Shown piece by piece: positions 43,493 through 51,888 of a stretch of DNA of 64,000 nt. Each line of letters opens with the position of its first letter. The first letter of the stretch is position 1. The notes under the pieces were generated by a model that was given only the letters and a program-made list of their open reading frames with translations, made no database searches and was not told the origin of the DNA. The position numbers and the translations under genes are program-made. The DNA is from Rhizobium sp. Root708 (lineage in GTDB: Bacteria; Pseudomonadota; Alphaproteobacteria; Rhizobiales; Rhizobiaceae), in contig NZ_LMHV01000043.1 of NCBI RefSeq assembly GCF_001429725.1, positions 576,227 through 640,226 on the forward strand, in the 5' to 3' direction.

Positions 43493-43524
43493 CGAGAGCC
43501 GCGCCCGACGGGGCGCGGCTCTCG
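43493..43524. terminator. Strong bidirectional terminator after the MATE gene
   Basis: A perfect 14-bp stem (43493-43506 with 43511-43524) around a 4-base loop, 4 bases past the MATE stop and 3 bases from the end of the convergent small Cys-rich gene. Confidence 0.8.
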
Positions 43525-43527
43525 GGT

Positions 43528-43692
43528 TCACTCATTACTGTTGGCTCTGGCGGTGGTCGCTGCAGCGTCTGCTTCCTTGAGCGCCTCGGCGCATTCCTGG
43601 CAGCAGACCTCGACCGTCTTCCCGCCGAGCTTGACGCTGATCACGTCAGGCCCGAGTTCGCAGTCGCAGGCGGCACAGGTCGTTTTCTTCAT
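43528..43692 (-). CDS. Small Cys-rich, zinc-ribbon-like protein (54 aa)
   Basis: An open frame too short for usual ORF lists, with GGAGG ten bases before the ATG. The sequence begins MKKTTCAACDCELGPD and continues KTVEVCCQECAEALKEA, giving six Cys (6, 9, 11, 30, 31, 34) in a CxxC-x-C ... CCxxC layout that can bind zinc or another metal. The tail is Ala/Thr-rich. It resembles short TRASH/YHS-like metal-binding proteins; function is unknown. It ends at the shared terminator and lies downstream of the AraC gene. Confidence 0.75.
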   Translation of the reverse strand: MKKTTCAACDCELGPDVISVKLGGKTVEVCCQECAEALKEADAAATTARANSNE

Positions 43693-43783
43693 GGCAATGA
43701 TCCTCCGTTTGGTATCCCGTTTGGGACAGGATCATAAGACCACTTATGCCGCCGCTGCCGCTGTCGAATTCTTTAGCAACTTC

Positions 43784-44638
43784 TCAGCGCCGCAGCCGTG
43801 CCGCGCGCTGGAATTCGGCGGGCGTCTGGCCGTAGGTCTGGCGGAAGGAGGCGGTGAAGTGGCTGTGGCTGGAAAAACCCAGTTCGAGGCCGAGCGCCGT
43901 CAGGTCGTCGTACTGTCCAAGCAGATCGAGCGCCCTCGCAAGGCGCAGCCGCAGCTGGTAGCGGTAAAGCGGCGTGGCTTCGACCTGTTGAAAGACCTGC
44001 GTGAGATAAACAGGCGAAATGCCGACTTCCGCAGCGATTTCGGCAAGAGTCCACCGCCGCGCGAGATCCGAGGAGAGGGCGAGCTTCGCCCGGTCGACAA
44101 GCTTCTGCCGCCCGACGCTCGCGCCTGCGGCATGCGACGTTCGTTCTCCGAGCGACCGGCGGACGAGAGTAAGTGCCAGCGTTTCCGCCTCCAGTGTCTC
44201 GGCAGCCTTGCGATGCAGGCCGTGGCGCAACAGCGCCACGAGCGCCTGCGCCCGCGGATCAATCCGCCGTCGCTGTCGGCGGAAACCGAAGAGCTCTCCC
44301 GGCTGGATCTGATCTTTCGGCGCCAGCTCTGCTAGCAATGCGTCGTCGACGGACAGGTCGATACAGGCATCGCCGCCGTCGAGCGGATGGCTGATCCGGT
44401 AGCCTTGCGCGGCATTGAAGAACAGCATCTGGTTCGCTTCTGCCACGGTGTCGTTGCGCCCGACATGGCGCATGAAAACACCGCGGTAAGGATAGACTAG
44501 GCTCGTCTTGTGGGCGCATTCCTCGTCGCTCTTGTGCCGGCACTCGCCATTGCAGACGACATCACGGATCGTGACGGTCCTCGTCTTCAACAGCAGTTCG
44601 GTCGAGAATTGCGCCATGATGGTTCCCGGAAGTTGCAT
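43784..44638 (-). CDS. AraC-family transcriptional regulator
   Basis: 284 residues (ATG 44638; ATG 44617 after GGGAA is an alternative). An N-terminal cupin-like sensor region is followed by two helix-turn-helix units (ARRWTLAEIAAEVGISPVYLTQVFQQVE and DLTALGLELGFSSHSHFTASFRQTYGQTPAEFQ). Near the N-terminus a Cys/His cluster, CNGECRHKSDEECAHK, could bind metal, which is unusual. It may regulate the small Cys-rich gene downstream or the MATE gene; no binding site was identified. Confidence 0.9.
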   Translation of the reverse strand: MQLPGTIMAQFSTELLLKTRTVTIRDVVCNGECRHKSDEECAHKTSLVYPYRGVFMRHVGRNDTVAEANQMLFFNAAQGYRISHPLDGGDACIDLSVDDALLAELAPKDQIQPGELFGFRRQRRRIDPRAQALVALLRHGLHRKAAETLEAETLALTLVRRSLGERTSHAAGASVGRQKLVDRAKLALSSDLARRWTLAEIAAEVGISPVYLTQVFQQVEATPLYRYQLRLRLARALDLLGQYDDLTALGLELGFSSHSHFTASFRQTYGQTPAEFQRAARLRR

Positions 44639-44672
44639 GCGAGGAAGCCTGCTATCGGCATCCTAGCACAGT

Positions 44673-44891
44673 TCAGTCCCGGCAATAGACGTGCACATCG
44701 CTTTCGGTCTGGTAGCGCGACAGCCCGATGTCTTTCAGCTGCTCGTCGGAAAGCTCCAGCATGGAGTTCAGGTTGCGCCGCTCCCTGAGTTTGTGCGCTG
44801 TCCAGCGATACAAGGAGCGAATCCCGACCAACAGCCGCGTTGGCTTGGCCGAACGGCTATCAGTCGCAGGAATGGTGGTTGAGCCGTGCAT
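44673..44891 (-). CDS. DUF1127 small protein
   Basis: 72 residues with GGAGG before the ATG. The C-terminal DUF1127 block is RRNLNSMLELSDEQLKDIGLSRYQ, a short Arg-rich helix-turn-helix-like segment. In alphaproteobacteria such proteins affect phosphate uptake, RNA turnover or stress responses; the specific role here is unknown. It is monocistronic in appearance. Confidence 0.88.
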   Translation of the reverse strand: MHGSTTIPATDSRSAKPTRLLVGIRSLYRWTAHKLRERRNLNSMLELSDEQLKDIGLSRYQTESDVHVYCRD

Positions 44892-44982
44892 GGTAGTCCT
44901 CCATCGGTTTGATTTCGATGGAGGCAGTGAACCATCTGCACGGCTCGCCCGCTGTCAGATTATTTAGCGATTCCGAGTCGTC

Positions 44983-45777
44983 TTATTTCAAGAGCCATTC
45001 ATGCTCCGGAGCGTTGTGGAACTTCCACACTCGCTTCGGCCCGGCCATGACGTTGAGATAGTAGAGATCATAGCCGTGGATGGTGGCGCAGGGGTGATAG
45101 CCCTTCGGCACCAGCGTCACGTCGCCGTTTTCAACCGCCATGGCCTCGTCGAGCGAGCGATCGTCGGTGTAGACGCGCTGGAACGCGAAACCCTGCGGCG
45201 GGTTCAGACGGTGATAGTAAGTCTCTTCCAGCAGGCTCTCGTTCGGAAGATTGTCCTGATCGTGCTTGTGCGACGGGTAGGACGAGGTGTTGCCGCTCGG
45301 CGTGATGACCTCGACCACCAGCAGCGAATGGGCGGAATTGTCGTCTTCGGGCATGATGTTGGTCACGAGACGCACATTCGAGCCCTTGCCGCGCTGGAAC
45401 TGCGGATGCACGCCGGGCGGAATGAGCTTTGCCTTGTAGTCGCCGCCGCCGGGCGCCGAGCAGACGGCGAGTTCGAGGTCCGTCTCGGCCGTTACCGACC
45501 AGCTGGAACCGGCCGGCACATAGAGCGAATGCGGCGCCCCCTCGAACGGGCTCATCCGCCCGCCTACGGTGCCGAAATCCTCGCCTGCCGCCGTTGTCTT
45601 GCCTTTGCCTGATACCCAGACAAGGCAGACCTCGCGGTCGCTTGCGTCGCCGGAGACCGTTTCGCCCGGCTTGAGCCGATGCATGTCGAAGCCGACATAG
45701 GTCCAACCGGCGCTTTCGGGCGTCACATTGGTGACGCGGCCATGCGTGCTGGATGGTTTCACCCTGAGGTTTGGCAT
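44983..45777 (-). CDS. iolB: IolB, 5-deoxy-glucuronate isomerase
   Basis: 264 residues from ATG 45777 (MPNLRVKPSSTHG), with GAGGAGAA upstream; extension to 45882 is rejected. Cupin-fold isomerase converting 5-deoxy-glucuronate to 5-dehydro-2-deoxy-gluconate in myo-inositol catabolism. Typical blocks: VEVITPSGNTSSYPSHKHDQ and ETYYHRLNPPQGFAFQRVYTDD, with the metal-binding His/Glu, and KGYHPCATIHGYDLYYLNVMAG. It is the last gene of the iolC-D-E-B series, separated from iolE by a 145-base spacer with repeat-like character. Confidence 0.95.
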   Translation of the reverse strand: MPNLRVKPSSTHGRVTNVTPESAGWTYVGFDMHRLKPGETVSGDASDREVCLVWVSGKGKTTAAGEDFGTVGGRMSPFEGAPHSLYVPAGSSWSVTAETDLELAVCSAPGGGDYKAKLIPPGVHPQFQRGKGSNVRLVTNIMPEDDNSAHSLLVVEVITPSGNTSSYPSHKHDQDNLPNESLLEETYYHRLNPPQGFAFQRVYTDDRSLDEAMAVENGDVTLVPKGYHPCATIHGYDLYYLNVMAGPKRVWKFHNAPEHEWLLK

Positions 45778-45922
45778 TGATGTTTCTCCTCGATGTCTGT
45801 CGCGATTTTCCCCTCTCCAGAAAAGAGGAGCTAACCTACAGCGCTCTTCGCGTTCACACGTAGTGGCGAGGCGCTGCCGCAAGTTAAGCCCCGCTCCCTT
45901 GTGGGGAAGGGTTTTGTCTCTG
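45778..45922. other. iolE-iolB spacer, repeat-like
   Basis: 145 bases between cotranscribed genes, much longer than other iol gaps. It contains short inverted pieces such as CCCCTCTCC..GAGGAG and CCCTT..AAGGG and looks like a decayed intergenic mosaic element of the type frequent in rhizobia. This is an impression from composition and cannot be confirmed without other copies. Confidence 0.3.
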
Positions 45923-46840
45923 TCAGCTCTTCGGGAAGCCTTCGGTTTCCACCGTGTAGCCCGCTGCGGTCATCACACGCATCAGCTCGGCGTGACCGAT
46001 CTCCGCCATTTTCTGCGGCGGCGCCTTGCGCGGATCCTGTTCGGCCTCGACGACGAACCATCCTTCGTAGCCGTAACTGGCGAACCGCTTGACGATCGCG
46101 CCGAAATCGAGCGAGCCGTCGCCCGGTACGGTGAAGGCGCCGAGCGCCACCGCATCGAGGAAGGACTGCTTGGTGCGGTCGAGCCCGTCAACGACCGCCT
46201 TGCGGATGTCCTTGACGTGAACGTGGTTGATGCGGGCGTGGTGATTGTCGATGGCGCGCAGCACGTCGCCGCCGGCAAAGGCCAGATGCCCGGCATCGAG
46301 CAGCAGCGGAATGCCTTCGCCCGAATTGCGCATGAAGGCGTCGAGCTCCGGCTCGGTCTCGACGACGGCCGCCATGTGATGATGGTAGGAGAGCGGCATG
46401 CCTTGTTCGGCGCACCATTCCCCGAACTGCGTGACCTTGCGCGCATAGGCCTTCATCTCGTCATCCGAGAGACGCGGCTTGGTCGCGAGAGGCTTGGAGC
46501 GGTCGCCCTGGATGGAGCGGCCAACTTCGCCATAGACGATGCAGGGCGCGTCGACGGCCTTGAACAGCTCGATCATCGGCGCGATCCGATCCTTGTTGGC
46601 CGCAAGCTCTTCATCGACGAGCGTGCCGGAGAACCAGCCGCCGCAAAGGGTCACGTCGGCGGCCTTCAGGATAGGCAGCATCTCGGCCGGATTGTTCGGA
46701 AAGCGGCGGCCCTGTTCCATGCCCGTGAAGCCGGCGCTGCGCGACTGGCGCAGGCATTCTTCCAGGGATACGTCGTCGCTGAGCTCGGGAAGATCGTCGT
46801 TCCACCAGGCGATCGGCGACATGCCAAGTTTGGCCTTCAT
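45923..46840 (-). CDS. iolE: IolE, inosose dehydratase
   Basis: 305 residues from ATG 46840 (MKAKLGMSPIAWWNDD), preceded by GAGGAGA. A xylose-isomerase-like TIM barrel that dehydrates scyllo-inosose (2-keto-myo-inositol). Blocks include GFTGMEQGRRFPN, LLLDAGHLAFAGGD, INHVHVKDIRK and a C-terminal EGWFVVEAEQDP, which carry the metal ligands and substrate-binding acid residues. It follows iolD with 66 bases between and precedes iolB. Confidence 0.96.
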   Translation of the reverse strand: MKAKLGMSPIAWWNDDLPELSDDVSLEECLRQSRSAGFTGMEQGRRFPNNPAEMLPILKAADVTLCGGWFSGTLVDEELAANKDRIAPMIELFKAVDAPCIVYGEVGRSIQGDRSKPLATKPRLSDDEMKAYARKVTQFGEWCAEQGMPLSYHHHMAAVVETEPELDAFMRNSGEGIPLLLDAGHLAFAGGDVLRAIDNHHARINHVHVKDIRKAVVDGLDRTKQSFLDAVALGAFTVPGDGSLDFGAIVKRFASYGYEGWFVVEAEQDPRKAPPQKMAEIGHAELMRVMTAAGYTVETEGFPKS

Positions 46841-46906
46841 CAATAGTCTCCTCAAAAGCATTGCTGGAAGACCGGAGCCGCTCTTCCAGAAGATGAAATC
46901 AGTCGA

Positions 46907-48757
46907 TCAGCCGATGCGCTGGGCGGCGCGCGCCTTGACGTAAGCCGCGTGCGCCTTGTTGACCTGTTCGCGCGGGCTGACTTCGGGAACGGCAACGTCC
47001 CACCAGTAGCCGCCGGCATCCGTGGTGATCAGCGGATCGGTGTCGATCACGAAGACCGAGGTGCGATCGTTCTTCTTCGAGTCGGCAATCGCCTTCTCGA
47101 GTTCGGCGATCGACGCAACCTTGACCGCGATCGCGCCCATGCTCTCGGCATGTGCCCGGAAGTCGATCTCAGGCATGACCTCGTAATGCGCGTCCTTCAG
47201 CAGGTTGTTGAAGTTCGCGCCACCGGTCGCCATCTGCAGCCGGTTGATGCAGCCATAGCCTCGGTTGTCGAGCAGGACGATGTTGAGCTTCAGGCCGAGC
47301 ATGACCGACGTCGCGAGCTCGGAATTCAGCATCATGTAGGATCCGTCGCCGACGAGGACGAAGACTTCCTTTTCCGGATGCGCCATCTTGGCGCCGAGGC
47401 CGCCGGCAATCTCGTAGCCCATGCAGGAGAAGCCATATTCCATGTGGTAGCTGCCCGGCGCCGTCGCTGGCCATAGCTTGTGCATCTCGCCCGGCAGGCC
47501 ACCGGCAGCACAGAGGCCGATTGCTTTTTCGAGGTCGATCGAGCGGGTAACGGCGCCGATCACTTGGGCGTCAGAGGGCAGGGCGGCATTGGTGCTCGCC
47601 ATCGCCTTGGCGGCGGCGTCCATCCAGACCTTCTTTTCCCGTTCGGCCTTCTCCGCCAGCGAAGCCGGCGCTTTCCAGCCGGCAAGCCCGCTCGAAACGG
47701 CCTTCAAGCCCTCGCGAGCATCGGCGACCAGCGTCTGGCCATCGTGCTTGGCTGCGTCGTAGGCAGCAATGTTGAGGCCCAGAATCGTCAGCTTTTCATT
47801 CTGGAAGAGCGCCCATGAACCGGTCGTGAAGTCCTGGCAGCGCGTACCAACGGCGATGATCAGATCTGTATCTATTGCAATGGCATTAGCCGCAGACGTA
47901 CCCGTGACACCAACGGAGCCAAGCGCCAGCGGATGCCGTTCATCGATCGCCGACTTGCCGGCCTGTGTGACGACAACGGGGATGCGGTGTTCTTCCGCAA
48001 ACGCAGCAAGTTCCTTGGTGGCCTGTGAGTAGAGCACACCGCCACCGGCGATGATGACCGGCTTTTCGGACTTCTTGATGAGCGCGATGGCATCAGCGAG
48101 TTCGTCTGCATCAGGGCGAGGGCGGCGCGTGGTCCAGACACGCTCTTCGAAGAAGCTTTCCGGATAGTCGAAAGCTTCAGCCTGCACGTCCTGGCACAAT
48201 GACAGGGTGACCGGGCCGCAATCATAAGGATCGGTCAGCACCTGCATGGCGCGCTTTAGCGCCGAAATGATCTGTTCCGGCCGGGTGATGCGGTCGAAAT
48301 AACGCGAAACCGAACGGAAGGCGTCATTGGCAGAAACCGTGCCGTCGCCGAAATCCTCGATCTGCTGCAGCACCGGATCGGGCGCGCGATTGGCGAAAAC
48401 GTCGCCGGGCAGGAAGAGAACCGGGATGCGGTTGACGTGAGCGACACCAGCCGCCGTCACCATATTGAGCGCACCGGGGCCGATCGAAGTCGTACAGGCC
48501 ATGAACCGCTGGCGAAAGTTCGCCTTGGCATAGGCAATCGCCGCATGCGCCATACCTTGCTCGTTATGGGCGCGGTAGGTCGGCAGTTCGCCACGAACCT
48601 GATAGAGCGCCTCGCCGATGCCGGCGACGTTGCCGTGCCCGAAGATTGCCCAGACGCCGCCGAAGATCGGCACCTTCCTGCCGTCGACCACGGTCATCTG
48701 CTTCTTGAGGAAATGCGTGACGGCCTGAGCCATCGTCAATCGTACAGTCTTGCCCAT
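46907..48757 (-). CDS. iolD: IolD, 3D-(3,5/4)-trihydroxycyclohexane-1,2-dione hydrolase
   Basis: 616 residues, thiamine-diphosphate enzyme that opens the ring of the IolE product. The N-terminal PYR domain carries the catalytic Glu in AHNEQGMAHAAIAYAKA; the C-terminal PP domain has the ThDP/Mg motif VGDGSYMMLNSELATSVMLGLKLNIVLLDN. GGGAGG precedes the ATG. Only 23 bases separate it from iolC. Confidence 0.96.
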   Translation of the reverse strand: MGKTVRLTMAQAVTHFLKKQMTVVDGRKVPIFGGVWAIFGHGNVAGIGEALYQVRGELPTYRAHNEQGMAHAAIAYAKANFRQRFMACTTSIGPGALNMVTAAGVAHVNRIPVLFLPGDVFANRAPDPVLQQIEDFGDGTVSANDAFRSVSRYFDRITRPEQIISALKRAMQVLTDPYDCGPVTLSLCQDVQAEAFDYPESFFEERVWTTRRPRPDADELADAIALIKKSEKPVIIAGGGVLYSQATKELAAFAEEHRIPVVVTQAGKSAIDERHPLALGSVGVTGTSAANAIAIDTDLIIAVGTRCQDFTTGSWALFQNEKLTILGLNIAAYDAAKHDGQTLVADAREGLKAVSSGLAGWKAPASLAEKAEREKKVWMDAAAKAMASTNAALPSDAQVIGAVTRSIDLEKAIGLCAAGGLPGEMHKLWPATAPGSYHMEYGFSCMGYEIAGGLGAKMAHPEKEVFVLVGDGSYMMLNSELATSVMLGLKLNIVLLDNRGYGCINRLQMATGGANFNNLLKDAHYEVMPEIDFRAHAESMGAIAVKVASIAELEKAIADSKKNDRTSVFVIDTDPLITTDAGGYWWDVAVPEVSPREQVNKAHAAYVKARAAQRIG

Positions 48758-48780
48758 GAGGCACCTCCCAAATGCTTTAA

Positions 48781-50715
48781 TTAATTCAGGCCGCGGGTTT
48801 TCAACCAGGCGTCGGTCAATTGGCGGAAGCGTCTCGCCATGTCGGATATCGCTTCTTCATCGTTCAGCTTGCCCGAAAGCCAGCCGCGGGCCGCTTCCGC
48901 AAAGATCGTTCGGCCGACCGCAAAGCCCTTGACGGATGGAGCAGCCAGCGTCGCTTCGAAGCCCTTGACCAGCTCGTCGGCCGGAGCCTCGAGACCGAGC
49001 AGGACGATACCGCGGCACCATGGGTCGTTCTTGGCGATTACGGCCTCGATCTTTTTCCAGGCAGCCGTGGAAGCTTGCGGCTCGAGTTTCCACCAGTCGG
49101 GCTTGATGCCGAGCGCATAGAGCTCTTCCATTGCCGTCGAGACCGTGTCGTCGGTCAGCGGCCCATTCTTGCTCGAGATGATTTCGATCAGCAGTTCACG
49201 ACCGACTTTGCGCGCGGCTTCGAAGAGCGTGCGAAGCTTTTCCTGCTGTTCGGTCTTCAGCGCTGCCGGATCATCGGGATGGTAGAAGCACAGGCACTTG
49301 ATGCAATGATCGAGCGGCCATTCGACGAGCTGCGAGCCGATATCCTGGCTGAACTCGAAGCGCAGCGGCTTCGAACCCGGCAGTTCCACCGGCCGACCGA
49401 TCCAGGCAAAATTCTTGGTTGCCGCATCGAAAAAGGCGTCGCGTCCGAAGCGCTCGTCGATCAGCATGCCGTAACCACTGCGGCCATCCGCGACACGCGC
49501 CGCGGCTTCCACCGCAAGACGCTTGAAGGCGACGATCTTCTTGTAGTCCAAGCCCAGTTCGTCGCAGATGCTGGTCAGTTGCGAACGGTGGTCGATGGCA
49601 AGCGCCATGAGAAGCGGGATATCGCCCTTGCGCGTCGAGGCCCAATGAATGTGATTGATTGCCGCGTCCTTGCGCAGCGCGCGATGCTGGCTGCCTTGCT
49701 TCAGGAAGAAGTCGAGTTCGGCCCAGGTCGGATACTCAGGCGAGCAGAGCAGGCGGGAGACGGCGAAGGCGCCGCAGGCATTGGCCCAGGTCGCGCAGGT
49801 CTTCAGCGGCTCGTTCTTCAGCCAGCCGCGCAGCAGGCCTGACATGAAGGCATCGCCGGCGCCGAGCACGTTGAACACCTCGATCGGGAAGCCTTCCCCG
49901 ACGATGCCATCTTCCAGATTGTCGCTGATCGGACCGTCATAGACGATACAGCCCATGGCACCGCGCTTGAGAACGATCGTCGCCGGCGATATCAGGCGGA
50001 TTTCCTTGAGCGCGCCGAGCACGTCATCGGCACCTGATGCGATCAGGATTTCCTCTTCCGTTCCGACGATCAGGTCGCAATCCGGCAGCGTTTCTTTCAT
50101 CTTGGAGGAGACGCGATCGGACTTCACATAGCGCTCGAAACCTTCCGCGTGGCCGGCAAGACCCCAGAGGTTCGGTCGATAGTCGATGTCGAAGATCACC
50201 TTGCGGCCGTTGGCCTTGGCGATGCGGATGGCCTTGCGCTGCGCGGCTTCCGTATTCGGCCGGGAGAAATGCGTGCCCGACACCAGCACGGCGCGCGACG
50301 ACTTGATGAAGGTCTCGTCGATGTCGCCTTCGTCGAGCGCCATATCGGCGCAATCCGAGCGATAGAAAATCATCGGTGAGACGCCTTCGGCCTCAACGGC
50401 GAGCAGCACCAGAGCCGTAAGGCGTTCCTTATCGGTCTTGATGCCCTTCGTCTCGACGCCCTCGCGCGCCGACTGTTCGATGATGAAGCGGCCCATCTGT
50501 TCGTCGCCGACCCGGGTGATCAGGCCCGACTTGAGGCCAAGGCGCGCCGTTCCGATGGCGATGTTGGCAGGGCAGCCGCCGACGGACTTGGCAAAAGAGC
50601 CGATGTCTTCAAGGCGTGAGCCGATCTGCTGCCCGTAGAGGTCGACCGAGGACCGTCCGATCGTGATCACGTCAAGCGACGGTTCCGGCTGCGAGCCCGG
50701 GTTCGGTTGTGCCAT
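48781..50715 (-). CDS. iolC: IolC fused to DUF2090: bifunctional 5-dehydro-2-deoxygluconokinase / aldolase-like
   Basis: 644 residues in two parts. The N-terminal PfkB-type kinase (about 10-330) shows DVITIGRSSVDLYGQQIG, NVLGAGDAFMSGLLRGW and phosphorylates 5-dehydro-2-deoxygluconate. The C-terminal half (about 335-644) is a DUF2090 domain, which is fused in many proteobacteria and is thought to cleave the phosphorylated product, replacing a separate IolJ. No iolJ is seen in the window. GGGAGGAC precedes the ATG. First gene of the iolC-D-E-B operon, with candidate IolR sites upstream. Confidence 0.95.
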   Translation of the reverse strand: MAQPNPGSQPEPSLDVITIGRSSVDLYGQQIGSRLEDIGSFAKSVGGCPANIAIGTARLGLKSGLITRVGDEQMGRFIIEQSAREGVETKGIKTDKERLTALVLLAVEAEGVSPMIFYRSDCADMALDEGDIDETFIKSSRAVLVSGTHFSRPNTEAAQRKAIRIAKANGRKVIFDIDYRPNLWGLAGHAEGFERYVKSDRVSSKMKETLPDCDLIVGTEEEILIASGADDVLGALKEIRLISPATIVLKRGAMGCIVYDGPISDNLEDGIVGEGFPIEVFNVLGAGDAFMSGLLRGWLKNEPLKTCATWANACGAFAVSRLLCSPEYPTWAELDFFLKQGSQHRALRKDAAINHIHWASTRKGDIPLLMALAIDHRSQLTSICDELGLDYKKIVAFKRLAVEAAARVADGRSGYGMLIDERFGRDAFFDAATKNFAWIGRPVELPGSKPLRFEFSQDIGSQLVEWPLDHCIKCLCFYHPDDPAALKTEQQEKLRTLFEAARKVGRELLIEIISSKNGPLTDDTVSTAMEELYALGIKPDWWKLEPQASTAAWKKIEAVIAKNDPWCRGIVLLGLEAPADELVKGFEATLAAPSVKGFAVGRTIFAEAARGWLSGKLNDEEAISDMARRFRQLTDAWLKTRGLN

Positions 50716-50770
50716 GATGTCCTCCCGCTAGATTTTAGCTACGGCTTGGCGCCTGCTGATTGCGAGTAAT

Positions 50771-50784
50771 GAAACATCGGTTCC
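50771..50784. promoter_or_regulatory. Candidate IolR operator, upstream site (iolC promoter)
   Basis: GAAACATCGGTTCC matches GGAA-N6-TTCC, the motif reported for IolR of Sinorhizobium meliloti (recalled), with one mismatch. It lies 56-69 bases upstream of the iolC ATG and exactly 30 bases, three helical turns, from the perfect site at 50801. Confidence 0.5.
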
Positions 50785-50800
50785 GTATTGTTGTCAATTC

Positions 50801-50814
50801 GGAATGTTTATTCC
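50801..50814. promoter_or_regulatory. Candidate IolR operator, perfect site (iolR 3' end / iolC promoter)
   Basis: GGAATGTTTATTCC is a perfect GGAA-N6-TTCC dyad. It overlaps the iolR stop codon, so the operator for the iolC promoter lies inside the preceding gene. Confidence 0.65.
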
Positions 50815-51683
50815 ATTTTTGATTTTGTCGATTTTACCTGGGTTCGCTTCCGCCGCCGCTCGGCGATCGCGACCGGGAGAGCCATCGTCAAGGCCATAGA
50901 GGCGGAGAGCGAGCGGAAACCGGCAAAGTCCGCCTCCGCCACTTCGAACCAGCAGGTGGCGCGGGCGGCGAGCGGTGAGAAGGCCGAATCGGTAATGGCA
51001 ACGACAGGCACGCCGCGATCCGCCAGCGCTTCCGCCTGGCTCAGGCTGTCGGCAGCATAGGGAGAGAAGCTTGCTGCAATTGCCGCATCGTTCTTTGTCG
51101 CGAACTGCACCATTTCCGGATCGACGCCGTTTGGCGATGCCACGATCTGGTGCCGGATGTTCAGCTTCGAGAAGGCGTAGGTCATATGCGCCGTCAGCGG
51201 ATAGGAGCGCCGTTTGGCGATCAGGTAGATTGTCTCCGCAGCGGCCAGAATATCGACTGCCTTGGTAAAGGTGTCCGTCTGCACGGTGGCCGCCAGCCGG
51301 TTGACCGACTGGCTCGCGGCGGAAATAAAGCCGGAAAGCAGATTGGCGTCTTCGTCATCGCCGCTGGCCTGCTCCAATGTGACAAGGCGCTCTTCATAGG
51401 ACAGCGTGCGATCGCGCAGGCGCTCGCGAAAGATGCTCTGGAGATCGGAGAAGCCGTCGTAACCCAGATGATGCGCGAGACGGACCAGCGTCGAAGGCTG
51501 CACGTCGGAGGCCGCAGCGATGCTCGCCGTCGTGCCGAAGGCGATCTCATCGGGATTGCCGAGAGCGAAGGCCGCGACCTGCGCCAACCGCTTCGGCATG
51601 CTTGCCTTACGCTCGATGATCGTACTGCGCAGGCTCTCGAAATCGCGGGGAACGCGTGCCGGGCTTTTGGTGTCACTTTCCAT
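50808..51683 (-). CDS. iolR: IolR, RpiR-family repressor of inositol catabolism
   Basis: 291 residues from ATG 51683, with GGATGA upstream; an in-frame ATG at 51692 lacks a site. The RpiR N-terminal helix-turn-helix shows KASMPKRLAQVAAFALGNPDEIAFGTTASIAAASDVQPSTLVRLAHHLGY; the SIS sugar-isomerase domain (about 130-280) has AAETIYLIAKRRSYPLT and VAITDSAFSPLAARATCWFEV. The usual effector is a phosphorylated inositol intermediate. It is upstream of iolC on the same strand and divergent from the Gfo/Idh/MocA gene. Confidence 0.93.
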   Translation of the reverse strand: MESDTKSPARVPRDFESLRSTIIERKASMPKRLAQVAAFALGNPDEIAFGTTASIAAASDVQPSTLVRLAHHLGYDGFSDLQSIFRERLRDRTLSYEERLVTLEQASGDDEDANLLSGFISAASQSVNRLAATVQTDTFTKAVDILAAAETIYLIAKRRSYPLTAHMTYAFSKLNIRHQIVASPNGVDPEMVQFATKNDAAIAASFSPYAADSLSQAEALADRGVPVVAITDSAFSPLAARATCWFEVAEADFAGFRSLSASMALTMALPVAIAERRRKRTQVKSTKSKME

Positions 51684-51701
51684 CAGTATCATCCAGTGAA
51701 T

Positions 51702-51715
51702 GAAATAAATATTCC
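51702..51715. promoter_or_regulatory. Candidate IolR operator at the iolR/Gfo divergent promoter
   Basis: GAAATAAATATTCC is a one-mismatch form of the GGAA-N6-TTCC motif, 19 bases upstream of the iolR ATG. It shares the inner TAAATA with the site at 51843, and would allow autoregulation. Confidence 0.5.
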
Positions 51716-51842
51716 ATAATCTCGACCTTAGATGATTTCAATCCGGCTGCCTAACTGTTTTTATTTCGCTGTAAATCAAGGGTTTTGAGCGGGATTGGTG
51801 GGTGTGCGGCGAAAAGTGTCCAGCGAGGGCGCTTGTCAAAAC

Positions 51843-51856
51843 GGTCTAAATATTCC
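51843..51856. promoter_or_regulatory. Weak IolR-like site upstream of the Gfo/Idh/MocA gene
   Basis: GGTCTAAATATTCC departs from the GGAA-N6-TTCC motif at two positions but has the same central six bases as the site next to iolR. It lies 33 bases before the ATG of the divergent dehydrogenase, suggesting shared repression. Confidence 0.35.
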
Positions 51857-51888
51857 AAAAAATCCGAGAGGAACCTGGAGGAGACAGC

